A stretch of 34,144 bases of DNA, from NCBI GenBank assembly GCA_913060465.1, contig CAJXTR010000008.1, positions 1 through 34,144 of the forward strand, given 5' to 3'. Shown here piece by piece: positions 1 through 8,455 of this stretch. The DNA comes from an uncultured Cryomorphaceae bacterium (GTDB taxonomy: Bacteria > Bacteroidota > Bacteroidia > Flavobacteriales > Schleiferiaceae). The notes below the pieces were generated by a model, which searched no databases, was not told where the DNA came from, and saw only the letters and a program-made list of their open reading frames with translations. A program made the translations under genes and the position numbers. How positions within the stretch are numbered: the stretch's first letter is position 1; each line of letters starts with the position of its first letter.

Positions 1-313
1 TTATTCGTTCAGCCTTTTCTATTTCTTTTCTCGGTGTTTTCTGATTCTTCTTTTTGAAACCATTGCATAGGATCAAGGTCGTAGTATTTGAGTAAAAGCA
101 GAAGACCCTGCAAATATTGGTGCCTAGCTGACTTCGTATTTCATACAGTCCGCTAGAATTCGTTATCATCTTTAAGTAAGAACTCGGCACAATCTTGAGT
201 GTCCTAATAGCTCTAAGTGTCCACAAAAGCTTATCCTGTTCTTTAGGTGGGAGGGTTACATAGAACGCCTCAAAGTGGTTTCCAAAAACTACAATGCTTC
301 GGTAATCTTTCAT
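1..313 (-). CDS. RelE/HigB-like (phage Gp49-like) toxin family protein, C-terminus cut by window edge
   Basis: Manual minus-strand translation from ATG at 313: MKDYRSIVVFGNHFEAFYVTLPPKEQDKLLWTLRAIRTLKIVPSSYLKMITNSSGLYEIRSQLGTNICRVFCFYSNTTTLILCNGFKKKNQKTPRKEIEKAERI..., with no stop before position 1. The 'GLYEIR...RVFCFY...LLCNGFKKKxQKTPxKEIEKA' pattern is characteristic of the HigB/Gp49-like family. Absent from the ORF track because it runs off the edge. Confidence 0.85.
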   Translation of the reverse strand, partial: MKDYRSIVVFGNHFEAFYVTLPPKEQDKLLWTLRAIRTLKIVPSSYLKMITNSSGLYEIRSQLGTNICRVFCFYSNTTTLILCNGFKKKNQKTPRKEIEKAERI

Positions 314-332
314 CAAAAATACAATAAAATTA

Positions 333-342
333 TCCGTACGGA
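333..342. promoter_or_regulatory. Palindrome TCCGTACGGA upstream of the toxin start; candidate autoregulatory operator
   Basis: Perfect 10-bp palindrome about 20 bp upstream of the toxin ATG. A further GGACA-n7-TGTCC arrangement on the minus strand overlaps it (about 341-356). Confidence 0.35.
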
Positions 343-425
343 CAACTTTTGTGTCCTGACTATTTAAGGTCAATTGAAATTGCCGAAGATTAAAGAAAGG
401 TGAATAAAGAAAACTTAGGAACAGC

Positions 426-662
426 TTATTTCAGTCCGTTCTCTTTGAAATTAATATACATCTGCTCGAAGTTCTTGTACACCCCGTTAAGAAAGTCTTC
501 CGACAGCGCCTCCTTAACGGCAGCAGGGGTAGGGTGACTATCCTTCATAAACTTATAGGCCTGCTTCATTGGCCCTGCCTCAAATTCCACGACGTGCCAG
601 CGCTCCATCGCGTAGATGGTCGTTTTAAACTGTTTGGTACTCCAAGATTCAACTATTCGCAT
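426..662 (-). CDS. Conserved-looking hypothetical protein, 78 aa, last gene of the M23/TonB operon
   Basis: ORF track; start lies 2 bp beyond the TonB receptor stop, same strand, plausible composition. Confidence 0.6.
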   Translation of the reverse strand: MRIVESWSTKQFKTTIYAMERWHVVEFEAGPMKQAYKFMKDSHPTPAAVKEALSEDFLNGVYKNFEQMYINFKENGLK

Positions 663-664
663 GG

Positions 665-2902
665 CTAGAAATCCACATGGACTTTAAAGTTCAACAATCG
701 GTTCGTCATGTAGTTCGGCACGGCATACTGCCCGGCAGCGCTAATGTCCTTAACCCAAAGGTAGCTCACCGTATTGCGCGCTTGCAAGAGATTGAAGATT
801 TCGGCACTGATCCATACCTCTTCAAATTGTTCGGTCCAATTTCCTTTAAGCACCTTTATAAATCCTATGTCCGCGCGGCGGTATGGTGGGCTGCGGAAGA
901 ATCTATCTTCCGGCTGCGCAATCTCATTGCCTATGCCATCGGGACCAAAAGGAAAACCACCGCCGACCATCAAGGTCAGAGACAATCGGGTAGAAGGGTC
1001 GTTCGGTAAGTAATCTTGGAAATACACTGCGAAATTAAAACGCGTATCGGTCGGGCGGGCGTGCCAATCCTGAATGAAGCTCGTGGTGCTGCGCTCCTGG
1101 GCGCGGAATAAACTAAAGGTGAACCAGCTGTCAGTTCCCTTCACGAATTCTCCGTTGATGCGGGAATCTATCCCATATACTCGGGCGAGCCCGTCGTTAT
1201 TGCCCTGGTAGCGAATGCGAACGTTCTCCACATCGAACAGGTTCACGCGTTGCAACCCTTTGTAGTACGTCTCAAGGCTCCAAACGAAGGGGCGGTTCCA
1301 CAGGTTGAAGTAGCGGTCTTGGCGTGCGATTAGGTGCAAGGCCTGCTGACTCTTCACACCGGTGTTGAGCGTGCCGTCTTTGAGGCGCATTTCACGATAG
1401 AACGGGTATTGGTCGTATAGACCAGCGCTGAAGGTCCAGCGGTAATCGGCCAGTATGCCGCCTTCAGGGGTAAATTTAAAATTCGCACGGGGGCTGATGC
1501 GGACTTCGTTGGATAATTGGGCCCACTGCATTCGTGCCCCAATATTGTAACGCCATGTTCCTTTGTCGATCACCTTATTTCCACTGAAATTCACCCAGGC
1601 CTTGGCTCTAGCATTAATTAGGGTTTGTGTGGCAGCAACATGGCTATACAGCTCCAAGCCTTCCGCAGGCGTGCTGTACAGTCTTCCGCCGACCACACTG
1701 TCGAGGGTGCTTCCTTCATAGGGTAGGCTATAGCCCGCGCTATCAATGCGTTCCCATTCTTTGTAACGGTCGTAGATGTTCTCACCTTGAACCAAGGCGC
1801 CAAAGGTCAAGTCAAAGTTGTTGAAGCCTATAGACTCGTCGTATTTGATGTTGCCGATGTATGCGTCGAGGAAGTTGCGTCTAAAATCTTGGAAGGCGCC
1901 CACGCCACGAACGAGGGAGATCTCACCGAAATCGTCAGAGCCGAGGTCGTTGTTCAGTTCGTTCAAGCGGTAGTAGCCGATAACATCCGTAATCTCCACC
2001 TCCGTAGTGTGGAAGCCGGTAGCAGAGAAGGTGCGTACTCCGCCGCCTGCAATGCTGGTGATGGTGGTGTATTTGGTAGCGAGGAATTGGGTGTCGTATC
2101 CGAATTGCTCTTTCCCGTCGAAATACACATTGAGGCGCAAGGCCTCCTGCAAAGACCCAAAGTTGGTTTGGCGGTTTTGCGGAATTTGGTTCATTCTGTT
2201 GTGCGCAAAATGAGCGAAGAACTCCAACCTTGCATGGCCGTAATCGCCTTCTTCGTTCCCGTACATGCGACTCAACATAATCTGTCCATCTGCATTAACC
2301 GGGAAGTAGTCGCTTTGCACGTCTGTGGCATTGAGTAGCAAGGCATTGTTGCGGTAGCGCAGCCCGGTTGCCACTGTCCATGGACCTGAATTCTGCTTCA
2401 AGGCCCAGCTCGCACCTGTGAGTGATGTTTCCGCGGTCATTTCACGGAAACCGGGTCCTCGGGGGTAGGAGTAGTTCACATCTAAAACCGAACTGAGCTT
2501 GTCGCCGTACAAGGCGCCAAAGCCGCCGGCGCTGAAGTTTATGCTAGTAACGAGGTGGGGATGAATGATGCTCATCCCTTCTTGCTGACCGGCCCGCGCC
2601 AAGAAAGGACGAAAGACTTCGAAGCCATTGATGTAGACGAGGTTCTCGTCGAAATTCCCACCGCGCACATTGTATTGCGAGCTCATCTCGTTTCGAGAAC
2701 TTACCCCGGCAAAGGTCTTAACAACACCTTCCACGCCGCCCTCGGCGCCCGTGGTAAACCTGATGTCCTTGCCTAAAACTGTCGTGCCTTTTTCGGCTGT
2801 GCGTTCGCTCTGTACCTCGACTTCATCCAAGAGGGTGGAGTCCATGACCTGCGCGGAGACGGCCCATGGCAATAGCCCAAGGATGAGAAGGAATTTTTTC
2901 AA
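665..2902 (-). CDS. TonB-dependent receptor plug-domain outer membrane protein
   Basis: 745 aa; signal peptide MKKFLLILGLLPWAVSAQ; plug-like 'VEGVVKTFAGVSSRNEMSSQYNVRGGNFDENLVYINGFEVFRP'; aromatic-rich barrel; ends in '...KVHVDF'. Confidence 0.92.
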   Translation of the reverse strand: MKKFLLILGLLPWAVSAQVMDSTLLDEVEVQSERTAEKGTTVLGKDIRFTTGAEGGVEGVVKTFAGVSSRNEMSSQYNVRGGNFDENLVYINGFEVFRPFLARAGQQEGMSIIHPHLVTSINFSAGGFGALYGDKLSSVLDVNYSYPRGPGFREMTAETSLTGASWALKQNSGPWTVATGLRYRNNALLLNATDVQSDYFPVNADGQIMLSRMYGNEEGDYGHARLEFFAHFAHNRMNQIPQNRQTNFGSLQEALRLNVYFDGKEQFGYDTQFLATKYTTITSIAGGGVRTFSATGFHTTEVEITDVIGYYRLNELNNDLGSDDFGEISLVRGVGAFQDFRRNFLDAYIGNIKYDESIGFNNFDLTFGALVQGENIYDRYKEWERIDSAGYSLPYEGSTLDSVVGGRLYSTPAEGLELYSHVAATQTLINARAKAWVNFSGNKVIDKGTWRYNIGARMQWAQLSNEVRISPRANFKFTPEGGILADYRWTFSAGLYDQYPFYREMRLKDGTLNTGVKSQQALHLIARQDRYFNLWNRPFVWSLETYYKGLQRVNLFDVENVRIRYQGNNDGLARVYGIDSRINGEFVKGTDSWFTFSLFRAQERSTTSFIQDWHARPTDTRFNFAVYFQDYLPNDPSTRLSLTLMVGGGFPFGPDGIGNEIAQPEDRFFRSPPYRRADIGFIKVLKGNWTEQFEEVWISAEIFNLLQARNTVSYLWVKDISAAGQYAVPNYMTNRLLNFKVHVDF

Positions 2903-2903
2903 G

Positions 2904-3536
2904 TTACTTGCGTTTCAAGCTTTGGAATAGTTCGGTCCAAGCGAATGGGTTGGATAGAGCACCCAAAATAGCCGAAGCCCCGGAGCCGCCGTAGTAGCGC
3001 CCCTGATTGTAGAGCTGTTGGTTCTGCATGGTGATTAAGTAATCTTGCATCTCCGCGGCATCATAGCCCATGGCTTGTGCACGCGCGCGCAGTTCGTCAA
3101 GCGCTAGGTTGCGCTGTGCAATGTCCAATTCTGTGGTTTGAATTTCCATCGCCAAGAATTCCTCTTTGAAGTTCTCTTTGGATGGCCAAGGGTAGACGAT
3201 AACAGGATCCAAAACTTCGGTATCCCATTCCAGGATGATGCGTGCCAAGAAGTTATCTCCCTGCAAGGTATCCGGGACCCAGAATCGCGTTAGTTTGAAG
3301 CCTATGTGCTGAAACAATACCGTATCTCCCGGCATGACTACCAGGGAAAAGAAGCCATCGCGGTCGCTCACGTTCATCTGTCCGCGGCTTTTGACGAGGA
3401 TTTGAACGTTAGGGAGTAATTGGACCAAACTATCATTACTCACCACTACACCGTGCAGTTGAATGGGCTCGTGGCCCTGCGCCTGAGTAGTGATTGCGGC
3501 TAAAAGGAATCCAAAAAGGAGTACTAATTTTCTCAT
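2904..3536 (-). CDS. Carboxypeptidase-like regulatory domain (CarbopepD_reg_2-like) secreted protein
   Basis: Signal peptide; 'LHGVVVSNDSLVQLLPNVQILVKSRGQMNVSDRDGFFSLVVMPGDTVLFQHIGFK' is typical of this domain. 4-bp overlap with the upstream gene. Confidence 0.8.
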   Translation of the reverse strand: MRKLVLLFGFLLAAITTQAQGHEPIQLHGVVVSNDSLVQLLPNVQILVKSRGQMNVSDRDGFFSLVVMPGDTVLFQHIGFKLTRFWVPDTLQGDNFLARIILEWDTEVLDPVIVYPWPSKENFKEEFLAMEIQTTELDIAQRNLALDELRARAQAMGYDAAEMQDYLITMQNQQLYNQGRYYGGSGASAILGALSNPFAWTELFQSLKRK

Positions 3537-5170
3537 AAAACGATGTCGTATTCTTCAACGGTCGTGTTTCCAACACCGTCAATAACAACTATGCGCAAAT
3601 TATGGTTTCCGGCGGGGATATCCTTGGGAACAATCACTTTTAACAAATCCTGTTTATAATCGAAATCAATGCGGGCGAATTCCCCATCGATCCGAGCACT
3701 ATAACGGTCTACACCAGTTTTGTCGTCTGCAGCGCGAACGAGAAGTTGTCGGAAGTTGCTGTTCGGTCGAGCGGATGGCGTACGACTCACGATACTGATT
3801 GTAGGCTTCTTAAGATCTTGGTCGAGGTAATACTTGCCTGTGCTCCGCGTTTCGAAGACCAATTGGTCGCCTTCACGCGTTCCGGTAATAGCGTCCTTAC
3901 TGCCTTTGCGGCCAACCTCCCAAAGGAACCAGCCCACCTTAGTTCGCTGAACGCTGTCGAGGTCCCACGTAATGGTCATATGTTTTTGCAAGGCATTTCC
4001 TTCGCCTATGATGTAGTTTTCATTGGCCAATTGGACCAAATCAAAAACCGCATCATGGTATAACGCCCCGCTCGGGATGAACACATGAACCGCCCCGTTT
4101 TCCAATACATTATCTGCGTTCCAACGGATTTGTTCGGGCTTAGGCACCTCCGCCAAAGCCGCCGTCCCCTTCAAATAAAAACTAAACGCGCTTTGATTTC
4201 CCTCGTAATCCAGCACGGAAACCTCAATGGTCACCACGCTGTCCTGAGCCACGGTGAACCAGCCTTTGGTTGCTCGAAAAGCCGGAGTCGTAAGCTCCCA
4301 AGTGTTGGTCACCTCCAAAGGATTATTGTCCAATTCATACAATCTCGTATACCGAACTCCTTGACTGTAGTAGCGCTCAAAGTTCACGTGGGCGTTAATG
4401 AATCGCGAGGTGCTGAAATTTATTCGTCGGTAGTTTGCAGTGAAGAAAACCTGCCCATCGGCACTGGCCTCGATCGCATACACCCCATTATTGTTGTTTG
4501 CCCCATCTTGCTTATCCGTGGTAAATAAATCAAACCCCTTGCTGTGTGGCATGGCAATGGTATCCCCCGCATTAAACACGCCTACATCGCCAAAATCCGC
4601 GCTGGTCCACATCAACCCACGAACATCTGGTTTCCGAGTATCCTTCACCTTCAACCCAAACTCCAATGGATTCAATGGTTCCTCAGTTCTTGTATCTCTG
4701 ATTTCAAAGTGCAAGTGGGGGCCCATAGATCCTCCCGTATTCCCTGAGAAAGCAACGAATTCGCCTTTGGCTACTGGGAATTGGTCCGCAGTGGGGTATA
4801 GGTTGCCGTCGTTTTTACTGCGGTCGCGTAATTGGTCCTCCACCCACTCCTCAATAGCCGGAGAAAAAGCGTTCAAATGCCCATAAACCGTGGTGTAGCC
4901 CTCCGGATGACGGATGTACAATGCGTTCCCATATCCGTATGGACTCACGGCAATTCTACTCACATACCCATCCGCAACGGAATAGACCTTCAAGCCACTA
5001 CGTCCTTGGGTCTTAATATCAATGCCGCCGTGGAAGTGATTGCTTCGTAATTCAGCAAAAGTGCCGCTTAAAACAAGCGGGATGTCCAATGGGGACTGAG
5101 GTTCAAAGGTTTGGGCGTTCGAAACGAGGGGCGTTAAGAAAATCCCTAATAAGAGGATAAATTTCTGCAT
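3533..5170 (-). CDS. M23 family metallopeptidase
   Basis: 545 aa; 'HFHGGIDIKTQGRSGLKVYSVADGYVSRIAVSPYGYGNALYIRHPEGYTTVYGHL' and 'GPHLHFEIRD' are the peptidase M23 HxxxD and HxH motifs. Confidence 0.92.
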   Translation of the reverse strand: MQKFILLLGIFLTPLVSNAQTFEPQSPLDIPLVLSGTFAELRSNHFHGGIDIKTQGRSGLKVYSVADGYVSRIAVSPYGYGNALYIRHPEGYTTVYGHLNAFSPAIEEWVEDQLRDRSKNDGNLYPTADQFPVAKGEFVAFSGNTGGSMGPHLHFEIRDTRTEEPLNPLEFGLKVKDTRKPDVRGLMWTSADFGDVGVFNAGDTIAMPHSKGFDLFTTDKQDGANNNNGVYAIEASADGQVFFTANYRRINFSTSRFINAHVNFERYYSQGVRYTRLYELDNNPLEVTNTWELTTPAFRATKGWFTVAQDSVVTIEVSVLDYEGNQSAFSFYLKGTAALAEVPKPEQIRWNADNVLENGAVHVFIPSGALYHDAVFDLVQLANENYIIGEGNALQKHMTITWDLDSVQRTKVGWFLWEVGRKGSKDAITGTREGDQLVFETRSTGKYYLDQDLKKPTISIVSRTPSARPNSNFRQLLVRAADDKTGVDRYSARIDGEFARIDFDYKQDLLKVIVPKDIPAGNHNLRIVVIDGVGNTTVEEYDIVL

Positions 5171-5174
5171 AGTA

Positions 5175-5182
5175 CAAAGCTA
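5175..5182 (-). promoter_or_regulatory. TAnnTTTG -7 element (TAGCTTTG) for the M23 operon
   Basis: Plus-strand CAAAGCTA, 4 bp upstream of the ATG ending at 5170. Matches the Bacteroidota -7 consensus TAnnTTTG. Confidence 0.6.
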
Positions 5183-5191
5183 CAATTATGG

Positions 5192-5199
5192 TATCTTTG
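5192..5199 (+). promoter_or_regulatory. TAnnTTTG -7 element (TATCTTTG) for the coiled-coil/zapA/6S/rny unit
   Basis: Exact consensus match, 16 bp upstream of the ATG at 5216. Confidence 0.6.
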
Positions 5200-5215
5200 A
5201 TGGAAACTGATTTGC

Positions 5216-5512
5216 ATGTCAAACGAATTTTCTGATTCAGTTCGCCGTATTTCCCATAAAGCCCAACGATTGGCTGAGGTGAATACTGAATTGCGCCAGA
5301 AAATCAGTGAACTAGAAGAACAAGTGGACCACTTGCAAGAGACCTTAGAGGCCCTTCAAGCGGAGCATGCGGACTTCCAAAGTCAGTTACAACAACGCGA
5401 TCTAGCGCTCACTGTCCAGAGTGGTTCGCCCGCAAGGGACACGTACAGCGAAGAAAAGATTGCGGAGTTGGTGCGGGAAATTGACCGTTGCATGAAATTA
5501 TTAAGTGCCTAA
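5216..5512 (+). CDS. Small coiled-coil protein encoded next to zapA (ZapB-like in size and character)
   Basis: 98 aa heptad-rich protein; ends 'VREIDRCMKLLSA'; immediately upstream of zapA. Confidence 0.7.
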   Translation: MSNEFSDSVRRISHKAQRLAEVNTELRQKISELEEQVDHLQETLEALQAEHADFQSQLQQRDLALTVQSGSPARDTYSEEKIAELVREIDRCMKLLSA

Positions 5513-5517
5513 TCTCC

Positions 5518-5814
5518 GTGAGTGAGACATTAAAAATAAAAGTAACCATAGCCAATAGAGTGTATCCCTTGACCGTGAAAGTGGAAGAGGAGGAGCAGAT
5601 CAGGGCCGCGGTTAAAACTATTAATGATGCTGTATCGCGCTTCGAGAGCCGCTACGCTGTTCAGGACAAGCAAGATGTCCTTAGCATGTGTGCCCTCCAG
5701 CTCGCCTCGAAAACGGAAATTGCACTGAAACAATCTCAAGCCGTTCAATCCCAGGCCAATGATGCATTGGCTGAAGTTGAAGCTGTCTTAAACACAGCTT
5801 TACAAGGAGAATAA
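5518..5814 (+). CDS. zapA: Cell division protein ZapA
   Basis: 'LKIKVTIANRVYPLTVKVEEEEQIRAAVKTIND...' is ZapA-like. GTG at 5518 is preferred over the track's ATG at 5488, which would overlap the previous gene. Confidence 0.85.
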   Translation: MSETLKIKVTIANRVYPLTVKVEEEEQIRAAVKTINDAVSRFESRYAVQDKQDVLSMCALQLASKTEIALKQSQAVQSQANDALAEVEAVLNTALQGE

Positions 5815-5819
5815 CGTTT

Positions 5820-6005
5820 CCCGCACTTGCTATTTTTGTGCTAAACTCAACGAGCACGTTGTTATGTTGCTGACTCGCAGCGTTACGAGCAGGCCGCCAT
5901 TCCCTCGGGAAGAGCTCGCTCCAGCGGAAGGTCAAGACGAAGTGGCAGCAACAGATCCTGATATGAAGGAGTTTAGACAACATGCTAGCAGGTGCGGGAT
6001 TTTTA
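5820..6005 (+). ncRNA. ssrS: 6S-like RNA (possibly the Rfam 6S-Flavo family) between zapA and rny
   Basis: Nested complementary arms form a long interrupted rod: CCCGCACTTGCT (5820-5831) with AGCAGGTGCGGG (5987-5998, one G-U); CTAAACTC (5841-5848) with GAGTTTAG (5969-5976); GTTGCTG (5866-5872) with CAGCAAC (5946-5952); internal hairpin TTCCCTCGGGAA (5900-5911). The rod is followed by ATTTTTAAAAAA. Position after zapA matches the enterobacterial zapA-ssrS order. Confidence 0.78.
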
Positions 6006-6027
6006 AAAAACACTAACCCTAAGTGGT

Positions 6028-7563
6028 ATGACAACAGAAATCATTTTTGCAGTTGTAGGCCTATTGGTTGGTTTGGGTGGAGGCTATGTCCTCTGGCAGA
6101 GTGCGATGAAGAAGAAAACCGCACTGATGCTGTCCGAAGCAGCTAAGGAAGCAGAGCAAATTAAAAAGGATAGAATCCTAGAGGCGAAGGAGAAATTCCT
6201 GAACCTTAAAGAAGAGCACGAGCGTGCGGTACAAAAGCGCGATCAAAAATTGGCCGAACGCCAAAACTCCTTCCGCGAGAAGGACGAGCGACTCCGCCAA
6301 AGCATTCAGGACTTTAAGAAAGAAGAACGTTCGGTTCAGAAAGAAAAAGAAGTCTTGGCGAAAAAACGCGAAGCATTAGAAGCAAAAACCGCTGAGGTTG
6401 AAAAGTTGCGCGACAAGCAGATTGCACAACTCGAAGCCCTAACCGGTATGACCGAGGAAGAGGCAAAAGAGCAAATGATGACGGCTTTGAAAGACAAGGC
6501 AAAACTCGATGCCCAAGCCTACATCCAAACAACTATTGAAGAAGCGAAACTTACGGCCTCGCAAGAAGCGAAGAAGGTCGTTATTCAGAGTATTCAGCGT
6601 GTGGCTACGGAAAACGCCATCGAAAATGCGGTTTCGGTATTCAACATTGAGAACGACGATATTAAGGGTAAAATCATTGGCCGCGAGGGACGTAATATTC
6701 GTGCCATAGAGGCAGCTACGGGTGTGGAGATCATCGTAGACGATACCCCTGAGGCAATTCTTCTGAGCTGTTTTGATCCAGTACGTCGCGAGATCGCACG
6801 TTTGTCGATGCACAAACTCGTTAGCGATGGCCGTATCCACCCGGCGCGTATTGAAGAGGTAGTGGCCAAGACCACGCGTCAGATTGAAGAGGAGATTGTA
6901 CAAATAGGTAAGCGTACGGCAATTGATTTGGGTATTCATGGGTTGCACCCTGAACTCATCAAAACGGTAGGTCGCATGAAGTACCGCTCGTCGTATGGAC
7001 AGAATCTATTGCAGCACAGCCGTGAGGTGGCTAATCTTTGTGCAATCATGGCCTCGGAGCTCGGCTTGAACCCGAAACTTGCTAAACGTGCTGGTCTATT
7101 GCACGATATCGGTAAGGTGCCGCACGAAGAAACAGATCTACCACACGCCATCTTAGGTATGCAGTGGGCAGAGAAGTACGGTGAGAAGCCAGAGGTATGC
7201 AATGCCATTGGTGCGCACCACGATGAGATTGAAATGACTTCACTGATTTCGCCTATTGTTCAAGTATGTGATGCTATCTCAGGCGCACGCCCAGGAGCAC
7301 GTCGCATGATCGCAGATAGCTACATCCAGCGTTTGAAAGACCTTGAGAATTTGGCATACGACTTTGATGGAGTTACCAAAGCTTACGCTATTCAAGCGGG
7401 TCGCGAACTCCGCGTAATGGTTGAAAGTGAGAAAGTAACGGATGCTATGGCTAGCCAAATCTCTTTCGACATCTCTCAAAAGATTCAAAACGAAATGACC
7501 TACCCAGGTCAAGTTAAGGTGACGGTTATTCGCGAATTGCGTTCTGTGAATGTTGCGAAGTAA
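6028..7563 (+). CDS. rny: Ribonuclease Y
   Basis: 511 aa; N-terminal TM, long coiled coil, KH '[33 protein letters not shown]', HD 'AGLLHDIGK', C-terminal '[12 protein letters not shown]'. Confidence 0.97.
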   Translation: MTTEIIFAVVGLLVGLGGGYVLWQSAMKKKTALMLSEAAKEAEQIKKDRILEAKEKFLNLKEEHERAVQKRDQKLAERQNSFREKDERLRQSIQDFKKEERSVQKEKEVLAKKREALEAKTAEVEKLRDKQIAQLEALTGMTEEEAKEQMMTALKDKAKLDAQAYIQTTIEEAKLTASQEAKKVVIQSIQRVATENAIENAVSVFNIENDDIKGKIIGREGRNIRAIEAATGVEIIVDDTPEAILLSCFDPVRREIARLSMHKLVSDGRIHPARIEEVVAKTTRQIEEEIVQIGKRTAIDLGIHGLHPELIKTVGRMKYRSSYGQNLLQHSREVANLCAIMASELGLNPKLAKRAGLLHDIGKVPHEETDLPHAILGMQWAEKYGEKPEVCNAIGAHHDEIEMTSLISPIVQVCDAISGARPGARRMIADSYIQRLKDLENLAYDFDGVTKAYAIQAGRELRVMVESEKVTDAMASQISFDISQKIQNEMTYPGQVKVTVIRELRSVNVAK

Positions 7564-7585
7564 AATTTGAACCTTTTAAAGACTT

Positions 7586-7616
7586 AAAAAGCGCCCCGTC
7601 GGGGCGCTTTTTTTTT
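7586..7616 (+). terminator. Rho-independent terminator after rny
   Basis: AAAAAGCGCCCC-GTC-GGGGCGCTTTTTTTTT. Confidence 0.9.
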
Positions 7617-7657
7617 GCCTGCGGTCGTCGCGCTCGTGAGTTTACGATTCAATTGTT

Positions 7658-7680
7658 TCATAAATGAACCGTATTTATGA
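7658..7680. promoter_or_regulatory. 23-bp inverted repeat TCATAAAT-GAACCGT-ATTTATGA; candidate operator
   Basis: Perfect 8-bp arms. Overlaps a TTG-n16-TATTTATG promoter-like arrangement (TTG at 7653-7655). Confidence 0.3.
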
Positions 7681-7810
7681 TAATCACGCCTTGATTGGAC
7701 GCAAATACATCTGTTTATCGACACATATAGAGATTTTTTCGTTTCAGCACCGCCTGAGGGAATTGGACTTTAGCACTATCGAATTCATTAAAAACCAAAA
7801 ACAAAACAAA

Positions 7811-8353
7811 ATGAAAAAGATTATTGCACTATTCGCCTTGATAGTAGTTGGAACTACCGCTAAGGCACAAAACTTCGAGATTAAGACCAATCCTTTTGGA
7901 ATGGCTGCCGGCGCTTACAACATCACCGGTGAGATGGTGCTTTCGGAGTACCAGAACCGCTCAGTACTTTTTAGCGCATGGTATAACACAGAAGATTTTC
8001 AGGAATTTACGTGGACCGATCGCGATGGCGGGCTATCACTTGGCTACCGTCAATACTTCGACAAGTTTGAGGATAAGGGAATGTTCTTGGGACTAACCTC
8101 GCGATACATCATGAATAGCTACTATTCGACGGGCTATTACGATGCCAATTGGAATTGGATCCCTGAAGAAGGTTCAAACAAGAGTGACGACTATTTATCT
8201 CTAGGTTTTACTGGTGGATACAAATACGTCTACAACGATAAGATTACCGTCGAAGCCTTTTTGGGAATGGGACGCATCATTTATGAAGAAATCGATGACT
8301 CATGGGACGCTGCCGAGTTCATAAGTGGATTAAACTTCGGATACAGATTCTAG
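7811..8353 (+). CDS. Outer membrane beta-barrel family protein
   Basis: The start at 7811 gives signal peptide MKKIIALFALIVVGTTAKAQ; alternating aromatic strands, ending 'GLNFGYRF'. The track's start at 7664 is an N-terminal over-extension. Confidence 0.75.
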   Translation: MKKIIALFALIVVGTTAKAQNFEIKTNPFGMAAGAYNITGEMVLSEYQNRSVLFSAWYNTEDFQEFTWTDRDGGLSLGYRQYFDKFEDKGMFLGLTSRYIMNSYYSTGYYDANWNWIPEEGSNKSDDYLSLGFTGGYKYVYNDKITVEAFLGMGRIIYEEIDDSWDAAEFISGLNFGYRF

Positions 8354-8377
8354 GAAAAGCTCCTAGGTTTATTGGTT

Positions 8378-8409
8378 CCCCGGCGCTGCTCTGCAGCGCC
8401 GGGGTTTTT
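8378..8409 (+). terminator. Rho-independent terminator
   Basis: CCCCGGCGCTGC-TCT-GCAGCGCCGGGG followed by TTTTTG. Confidence 0.9.
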
Positions 8410-8455
8410 GTTTATATATGTCTACCTTAGGTACAATCATTTAGTCAATGCAATC

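Noticed and set aside
314-321. TATTTTTG (minus strand) as promoter of the HigB-like toxin
   Set aside because: It abuts the ATG so closely that transcription would start inside the ORF with no suitable later start; probably an AT-rich chance match.
677-1013. Overlapping short plus-strand ORFs at the 3' end of the TonB receptor
   Set aside because: Frame-shadow translations of the receptor's antisense strand.
1787-2338. 183-aa plus-strand ORF antisense to the TonB receptor
   Set aside because: Shadow ORF fully inside a convincingly assigned receptor gene; no recognisable domain or promoter.
4085-4886. Two ~148-aa plus-strand ORFs (4085-4528, 4440-4886) antisense to the M23 peptidase
   Set aside because: They overlap each other and a clear M23 gene; no family resemblance.
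6439-6948. 169-aa minus-strand ORF inside rny
   Set aside because: Antisense to highly conserved RNase Y coding sequence; composition is typical of a reverse-frame artefact.
7664-7810. N-terminal extension of the outer membrane protein ORF
   Set aside because: The start at 7811 restores a classic signal peptide; the extension is probably 5' UTR.
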